From assembly GCA_948099385.1 (NCBI GenBank), contig CANUEZ040000161.1:2294001-2358000 (forward strand): a stretch of 64,000 bases of DNA, in the 5' to 3' direction. Below, one piece after another: positions 56,940-64,000 of the stretch. The first letter of the stretch is position 1. Every line of letters begins with the position of its first letter. The DNA comes from Fasciola hepatica (Eukaryota; Platyhelminthes; Trematoda; Plagiorchiida; Fasciolidae). A model generated the notes under the pieces. That model was not told where the DNA came from. It worked only from the letters and a program-made list of their open reading frames with translations, and made no database searches. Made by a program: the position numbers and the translations under genes.

Positions 56940-59070
56940 CCTACTAAAAATCGCCGTGCACTTGTAGATTCAGACAGTAAGCCGACTTCCCCGCCTCTGG
57001 GCCACCCGGAAAGCTTCCCAGCATTCAGGATGGCCCGAACAAATCACTGTACTGGAAAGAACTTCCTAGCCTCCACAAAACTGATAAGGTTTCCTCCGTC
57101 CCATCCGCCTGCGAGGGCATGTTCCCTTCAATTCTAGATGAACCCACTCTTTCTTCTGGCACCAAGTCCATTTATCCAACCATACTAATAGCCCCGGACC
57201 ATCACCCCTCCTCCGCCTACAACTATCCATCCCGATATCCTCGGCGCAATTGCTAAAGCAAGCAGGTCTCCCAGCCCACCCGATGCACTCTCCAGTTTCC
57301 ATCCGTGATGTATCTGAGTATCACTCAGGTCACCCCTGCACGCTGACCCGCTAGTAGGCATTCATTCCCAGAAACTAATACTTCGCCGCCCAAGGAACAA
57401 GGCCTATGAACAAAAGGCACATGCGAACAATGAAAAAATTGCACGATGAAGCGACGTTTTACCGGTCCGTAGTGTAGCTTTGAATTCTACTATTCGATCT
57501 CGGCTGACTGCTTTTGCATTCGCGTCTTACTTTGGCCCACTCTACCTCCTTCATTCACGCTCCATTACAATTCTATTCGCTACACCACCACTTAGTACCC
57601 CAATCGTTTCACTGTCATCTACTGAGAATCATCTTTCCATCTCACACAACCCCCTACTCTCACATGACTCATACACGTCTTTTGGTCCAACGATGCTACC
57701 CAAACTTGTCCGCTCTTTTCCTGCCGGCTTCTCTCAAGGATACTCACCACCCTCTTTCATCGGATGCCTCCCCGTTCATGCTCCTTTATGTTACCTATCT
57801 CCAGGCTTTAATTCATCAAACCTTCAGGAAAACTGGGTTTCCTCACCCATCCTCGCCATATCCAACACCGGAATTACCACCTTCGACATCATCTCCAACC
57901 CTCTTACCATCTCCATCACTGACCCCGTCACGAAGACCAGAATAGTTTATCTCCACCATACTTACGAAGTCCTTTCAAAACCGAACAAAATTGTTACTAT
58001 CCACAGCATTGCTCGAAATTCCGACTTCGACGTTATACTGGAGACTGAAACTTTGCTAACGGAATCCACACAGTCAGGTCAAATCTATAGTTGATCAACT
58101 GATACTTCGAAGGAGCAGGCCTCGTCGAGGAAGAAGTTCTTTTTCCATATCATGAATCCCCATCGACTTTTCCTACTTCCCACATAACTTTGGACGCCTT
58201 TCAGGATTTTCTGCGGTTAAGAATTCCCTTACCCATTTCTTCGCCCCGTATTAGTTGCATTAATGAGCCACCTGGGTTCAACGTAGTGGATCTTACCAAG
58301 ACTGCCAACGCATTCAACCATTTCTTATTGCTGCCCTGTTCCTCCAAACTCATTGCTGAGGACTTCAATATCCCCAGCTTTTGCCGAAATGCTATAGTTG
58401 CCCCAGGCAACTAAATGGACTCCATACCATGCATCCGCGTAGGGTGTTGCATCCGGCAAGCAACTGCCCCAACCAGAAGAAATGGAATACTTAGTCTACT
58501 AGCCGCCATCAGATTATCGGATGCTTCAGCCGGAAAGTTAGACCTCTTCCCAGGAAGTGGCCGCGGAATGGTGTCCCGTATCCTCGCAATACCGAGTGCT
58601 TTTGATGGGTTCCACCCACTTAACCCTCTCTCTCCAACAGTCAGCTGGGACAATCATGTCTGCATGCTTCGATCTGTAAACACGGACGACTTCTTGCAGA
58701 GCGACCCGCTGTTGGCCACTGATTTACTATATTCTAACTTATCCATCCTGTTGTTCACAATCACTACCCCTCGTATAACATCAAACCAAGTCCGCGGTTT
58801 GGTCCTGGCCCGAATGCAAAACGATTACCCAAAGCTTCAGAGGGCGTATCGCACCGGTAGTGACTTATCGTCTTTCGTACAGCTCTTAAGTCCCTCGGTA
58901 GAGGCGCCAACCAGGACTGACGACGAGCTCAAAAACAAAAGGTACCTACCCTGCACTGTCATGGTACTTATTTAAAGTCGGTGATCCTACCAAAAAAGGT
59001 ACCCAGCTCAAATCCGCCAGTGCCCTTTCCCTGATTTTAGCAAATACCTCCATCCAGTAGTCACGATTAG
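56940..59070 (+). pseudogene. CR1/jockey-like LINE, ORF1 end and endonuclease region
   Basis: Plus-strand decayed LINE. A possible ORF1 tail (KLILRRPRNKAYEQKA) lies near 57370. The AP-type endonuclease is recognisable as IHSIARNSDFDVILETETLL near 58000-58060, the block usually reading DIIALTETWL. EDFNIPS follows near 58360, the usual GDFN block, and TRRNGILSLL near 58473 is the block usually ending ILDL. A downstream linker includes QNDYPKLQRAYRTG near 58818 and LKSASALSLILANTSIQ near 59010. A 204-codon frame (57480-58094) covers the first part. The conserved residues are partly changed and frames shift, so the copy is dead. RT resumes only at 61845. Confidence 0.62.
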
Positions 59071-61489
59071 ACATTCACAGCTCAAATTCTGTCCCTATCA
59101 CAGAACTCTAGCATCCTCCACGATTGGCCTACACAACATTTGATACTTAGCCAGCAAAACCATTAACCATCTGTGGATCGTACCGACAAATCACGTTGTT
59201 AGTGCTGCAAGTTGTACCCAATCTTTGTGCAGACTGGCGTTTTGTTGAACATAAACCCCATCAAATAATCGCAGGTTGTGGTTGACTCTACCTCCCCCTG
59301 CATTTTTTGTCCCATGTAAACGGCCTAGGTGTTCTGACTTCACGGATAAGGCGAGTGTTATCGCGGCACTTCTGCAAACATTCCTGGCTGTGATGGTCTC
59401 CCTGCACAGAGTTGACCACCAATAAGACATGAACACCAAAAAGTAAGAGGTTGGCACAAAAAAGTGAGAAAAAATACCCCACTGTTTTGTCTTCCGGGCA
59501 CACCAGCCTTGTCACATGTGACCCATGTCTCCGGGTTGTAGTGTTGCTACGGATTGAATGGCGTGGTTGACCTATTCCCAAAGCGGCTTGTTACATGCGG
59601 TCTATGTTTCGGCCGGGGCGGGGAGCTGTGGTCGCCCATTAAAAGCAGCTCCGCCTTCTCTGACAGCCAGATACCTGACTGTGATAAAACCATGAAAAAA
59701 TAATAAGAACGTCTAAAAAAGTGTGGATCATTCTTGGAGCGCCACGTGCTGGGTGCCAGTAGTTGCGTATCGTGCTACCTCCCTACCTGAAGCTGGCCCT
59801 TGTGCCGCCTACCACGAGCACCGAATGTAGACCGTTAGAGTTTGCTTCCCTGACGAAAATTCAGACCCATCTCATTTTCACCTCTCACGGTTCCTCAAAC
59901 CAGTCCTCACATCGGTGTAGTCCTGCTTTGCAGTAGATAACAACGAAAAAGATACCACAGTAACCATGCAATCATATCTACATCAGATTTCATTGCTCAC
60001 ATTGGAGTTTAATCTCAGTAAGATAGCACTATCGAGGGACAGCATAGATGAACTCATGTCAATGTTCCAAGGCAAGTGGCCAATTACGTCTGATGTATCA
60101 CCACTGTCACCCCAATAGTTCCTCCTACTTTGACTCCTCAGAAACTACTCGGTACAGAATAACCATCATACTGAAAGAGACAGTAACAGCGTAGCGCCAA
60201 GCATACAGTATGTTAGTCCTACTCGCTCTGTCTGTTATTTCAAACCTATCTTATCGCCTCGTTGCCGAACTGCGTTCTGCGTAAGCAAACGGTATTGAGG
60301 GTTTTCATTACTAACCATTCTTAACCGTGAAGCCCTAGGTCTTTTATTAGTATCCCAGCGATGCCGTGCTCACGGGCAAATCATAAATCCTTTGAAATGC
60401 ATACACAGTTACCAAGCCAGTGTACGCAAATTCGTCGGCCTGCAGCAGTATAGCTCAAATCCACCGCGAGCCTATTTTACCCATGCCCCACTCACATAGA
60501 CCTAACCAATCCATTGTTTATTGTCTTCATATATTATCATAACCCACAGCTGGAACCACGTCCAGACTGCAATCTCCCTTTATTTCAGGTTCGTTGTCTC
60601 CCACTATCTCAGTCGCCAAATTGGCTAACCAAGGAGGCCCCTTTGACTCATACGGACAGAGACTCAAGTGGAACATACCATAGCAACTGGGACCGAAATC
60701 AAACCACACAAGAGAAGATACCCCTAATTGCTTATCAGATCGTTCAGCGTTTTCTAAAGCAACCAACACGAATTCCGGTTCACGCGCATGCCGCTAATAT
60801 ACAGCCACACTCGGCTGATTAACCGACACATACTTTGCCCTGCCAGACGAAACTTTCGCATTCGATGTCGTACTTTACCAGAATAACATTGAAGGCAAAT
60901 GCGTCAACACATACATATATTTGTCAGTGAAACAACATAATAACGCTGAAGTCCATGCGGAGACTTTCCCGCTTTATTATCCGTTACCACAGGTTATCTT
61001 TCCTCCGAACCGTAGCCGGCTGGAAATTGACTCTCCACTTCTCGAGGACCCTCCAGTTTTGCCTTCTTATTTCTGAATAGTACATGTTACTGACCCTGAA
61101 TCTAAACTCACCTTTTTATAGACTGCTGTTTCTCCCACACCCACCAGTTCACTTTAAAGAAATCGGCCTCATGTCCCCCTGCTTCAAAACTCATTCCGTT
61201 TATCGAACTCCGGTAAACTCGTCATTCAGGGTCTGCATTGTCTTGATGGATCGCTATCCTCTTCGCATGAGTCGATTTTCCCCCCAGCTCTTTTTAATCG
61301 AAATTTACTCCATCTGCAGAACCTCAGTTGGCCTCCGGTTTCTTTGGCTTGCATTATTCTTGTTCATGAGGCCTCCTTAGCACTGCGTTAACGATTTTCT
61401 CGATATCTCCACCGCGCACCACTGCCTAGCCCGGATTCGAAACTGGTTCAAAACTGCCGCGCAAACCATTATCAGAATGATCCATTCAA
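59071..61489. other. Unassigned insert between LINE endonuclease and RT
   Basis: About 2.4 kb with only short frames and no domain. Because LINE linker and RT parts lie on either side, this segment, with 61490-61661, was probably inserted into the LINE or results from rearrangement. Confidence 0.4.
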
Positions 61490-61632
61490 ACTGTTGCTGT
61501 CTTTGTTTTTTCATCTCTGATACTCTCGACTTTCATACTTAGAATTTATGAATATTTCATCTTATTGAGTAACGTGTTACACCATGATCATGCGTTAGCG
61601 CGTGCGTCTCGAACATGGCCGAGAAATATACC
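61490..61632 (+). repeat. Second copy of the LINE-like 3' end
   Basis: Counterpart of 41800-41955, with GATCATGCGTTAGCGCGTGC and GAGAAATATACCA, here directly followed by an AT microsatellite. It suggests that the insert in the LINE is itself a LINE copy ending here. Confidence 0.58.
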
Positions 61633-61661
61633 AATATATATACATATATATATATATATAT
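61633..61661. repeat. (AT)n microsatellite
   Basis: About 29 bp of AT repeat with one C interruption, directly after the shared 3'-end sequence. Confidence 0.9.
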
Positions 61662-61844
61662 CACTTCATCTGTGGCGGTAGCCGAGGCTCTTACTTTCTA
61701 CTTCTCTGGTTCCATGGCTGCGGACACCCACGTCTTACCTCTGCGTAGCCCCTGTCACCCAGCGCAGACTACCAGGTCTAGAATTCGCTCAAAACGAGGT
61801 GACTAACTAGCTTCCTCTTGTCCAGCAGTCCTCACATTATAGTC

Positions 61845-63240
61845 ATGAAGGCTTCCTACTAAAACTCCTACGCCTTGGAGGAGCCGACGGTGCTGCCCTA
61901 ATATTGAAAGTCTACGATCTATCAATCAAGTGCAGCATATTTCCTTCACGAAGGAAGACCGCGGTCATCATCCCAATTAGTAGGAAGGGATAAGTACGTG
62001 ACCCGTCATATTACTGCCCCATCAACCACATTCCATTCACTTCCAGGCTGATGGAATGCCCCATCAAACAGCCGATGTCCATCTTCTTATTGTCTCAGTA
62101 TCATTCATAATGGGCAGCGCGGCCATTTAAATTCATTTTCAAGCACCACTTGCCAGTACAACCTTCGGAGCTCAAGTCCTTGGCCTTCGATAGAAATGCA
62201 TCTCTGTTATGTACCTTGGTATGAACAGGGCCTTTGATCGTGTCCCGCACTTCCTATTACTGACCCAACTCGGAGCTCACGGCCTTTCGGGTTCCCTCTT
62301 ATTGTGGCTGACTTCACGCTTATCAAACAGCTCACAATTGGTTTCCAACAACAGATGTTCCCCATAACTTGCTTTCGTTACCAGTGGGGTTACACCAGGG
62401 ATTGCACTCGATCTTTCGCTTTTTCTCATTTTCATAAATGGCTTATTCCCCTTTCTGCACCGTAGTACTCTATTCATTTTCGTTGACGACATTGGGGTTG
62501 TCTACGAGTTTCCTGGAAAGGACCTCAGCACCACGCTGGAGGAGATTTCCGGTGATCTAAGGCGACTCGGAGACTGTTACTTTTCCTGGAGCATAAACCT
62601 CTCAAACTGTGAAAGCTGCTGCATAGCTCGTTGACTTCAGGTGGCCTAAGGAACCCGCTAGTCCACAACCTACCCATCTCGTACAGCTCGTTAGCTCGAG
62701 ACTTTTGCTTTTATTACTCATGTAGCTTCAAGTTTTCTGCGTACGTTCCACTTCGGATCGCCGAAACAGGAATGACCATTGGTCTCATCACCAGAAGGTC
62801 TTGGTTAGACGATAGCATACAACTTATCGGCAGGTCCCTCGCCAGGTCTCTCTCTAAATACTGCCTCATCAGCTCCGGCAACATGACGAAACCTGACCTC
62901 GTTTCTCTGGAGCCCGTGCAGTATCACTTCGCTGTCCAATTAGCAGGAGTTTTCTCCACTTTATGCTACAAGGATCGCTGCTTTCTATTCTGCTCTGACT
63001 CGCTAAAGCCGAGTCGAATAAAGCCACCGCAAGGCCTTTTCTTGTAATAAACCTGTTTGCCTCACCCCCTCCCACGAAGTACACCCTGTGCCTCCGCTCA
63101 GTGCAGCTCTCTATTCCTAGATGAAAACTAGTGTTGAGATCTAACACTTTCCTTCAGAAATACTTAAAGTGATGCAAACATCCCCCGAAAACTATTCGCG
63201 AGAGTCCCCATATCTTATTTCGGAGGCAGGTTGGATCACT
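61845..63240 (+). pseudogene. CR1/jockey-like LINE reverse transcriptase remnant
   Basis: GFLLKLLRLGGADGAALILKVYDL lies near 61848-61920 (split here: GGADGAALILKVYDL is the clearest part). RKTAVIIPISRKG is near 61955, DPSYYCPINHIPFTSRLMEC near 62003 and YLGMNRAFDRVPH (RT motif A) near 62211. HGLSGSLLLWLTS is near 62280. FVDDIG (motif C, usually FADD) lies at 62479-62496, followed by LEEISGDLRRLGDCYFSWSIN. The C-terminal part reaches about 63150, with KLVLRSNTFLQKYLK near 63125. Frames shift several times and some motifs carry substitutions. It belongs in order and style with the endonuclease region at 57-59 kb. Confidence 0.72.
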
Positions 63241-64000
63241 CCTTGACTGTTCCCACTGTAGTCCTCGTTACAGGACAGAGTATCGCCGAAGAGCCAGTCT
63301 ACAAAACGGGTTTGACCACCGGGATTAAAGCGCTATATCCTGGAACTTTTATCACTCTCCCAACGGCAAACGATGGGTCGAATATCTTCTGTTACTTTCT
63401 ACGGCACACAATCTACTTTGCTGTAGCATACAGTTTGTTGCCTTCCATAACTATAGCTGGTTTCATGCTTGTCCGTTCTCCCAATCCCAGACCATGTCCA
63501 CGTTCGCCTGCTACCGGCTGCTTCCCATATGGCCCCGCTTAAGGTGGCGCAGCAGTTAGCCTTCGTGACTTCAACTGGGCGATGGCTGCCTCCCCCTATA
63601 TAATATTAGAGCAGCCACATATAATAACTTTCCTCAAGCCCGAGCTTTTTGGACTTCGATATCTCACTCTAGCTTCAAGTGAATACGCGGTGCTAGATAC
63701 TAAGACTCTAAGCTTCGCCTTCTACCGCTTAATCATTTTACTCCTCCCCCGTTTATTTTGCCTGCCACACCCCACTCCCGGGTTTTTGGTTCAGCCTTCT
63801 TTCGCTTTTATTTAGATACCCTGCTTCAAAATCTCATCCGAAAATCTCATTTTTCAGTAACTACTTTTTAGCTTCTTCTCTGGTCTCATCTCTAAATCCA
63901 CAGCCCACTAACGACTACCGTCTTCTCTCAGTGTGTACCATACCAGCTACCATCAGTTTGGCTAACTTTCTTTGCGCCAGCTGACATGGAATGGCACCTG
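63241..64000. other. No gene recognised
   Basis: A 103-codon frame (63231-63542) and a 77-codon frame (63582-63815) have no recognisable domain. The style is pyrimidine-rich like the LINE flanks. Confidence 0.4.

Overview
This window looks like repeat-dense, non-coding nuclear DNA from an invertebrate animal, most likely a flatworm (trematode or cestode). That guess rests on the transposon set, not on a host gene: two CsRn1-type Ty3/gypsy elements with a CHCC Gag finger and a tRNA-Trp-like primer site, Penelope-like elements with a GIY-YIG domain, CR1/jockey-type LINEs, a BEL/Pao remnant and many TA microsatellites. I found no confident host gene, rRNA or functional tRNA, and no CRISPR array or operon structure.

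Layout. 1-2.85 kb is a mosaic of short inverted repeats. 2.85-7.9 kb holds remnants of one old gypsy family (E), with a tRNA-derived SINE inside its reverse transcriptase. 9.2-11.0 kb is a minus-strand gypsy remnant (F), 11.5-12.0 kb a mariner-type transposase remnant, and 12.7-14.0 kb a decayed Penelope-like element. LTRs of family A without coding parts lie at 15.3, 17.1 and 50.9 kb. 20.9-22.9 kb is a better preserved minus-strand Penelope-like element bounded on both sides by TA arrays. 23.1-25.3 kb is unassigned, with a weak hint of a DUF4806-like domain.

25,341-30,773 is near-complete LTR element A: both LTRs are 309 bp and about 98% identical, and the polyprotein frame is broken once by TGA. 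32.8-36.5 kb is a heavily decayed, 3'-truncated relative (C). 37.5-38.3 kb is a LINE tail. 42.06-43.2 kb is a BEL/Pao integrase remnant followed by a roughly 150-bp tandem repeat. Into that repeat, element B (43,283-48,643) has inserted. Its LTRs differ at one position in 271, and gag and pol are both open, in different frames. The gag-pol overlap carries a GGGAAAC heptamer, a 7-nt spacer and a predicted H-type pseudoknot, a textbook -1 frameshift signal. 50.3-54.6 kb is another gypsy relic (D), whose gag is split by a solo family-A LTR with a 5-bp target duplication. 56.9-63.2 kb is a decayed CR1/jockey-like LINE interrupted by about 2.8 kb of other sequence.

The elements form a nested stratigraphy: B in BEL-linked tandem repeats, an A-type solo LTR in D, a SINE in E, and the Penelope-like element in TA repeats. 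Only B looks capable of activity. Its frameshift signal, set against the fused gag-pol of sister element A, is the most interesting biology here. All similarity statements come from reading by eye; identities are approximate and family names are by recognisable motifs.
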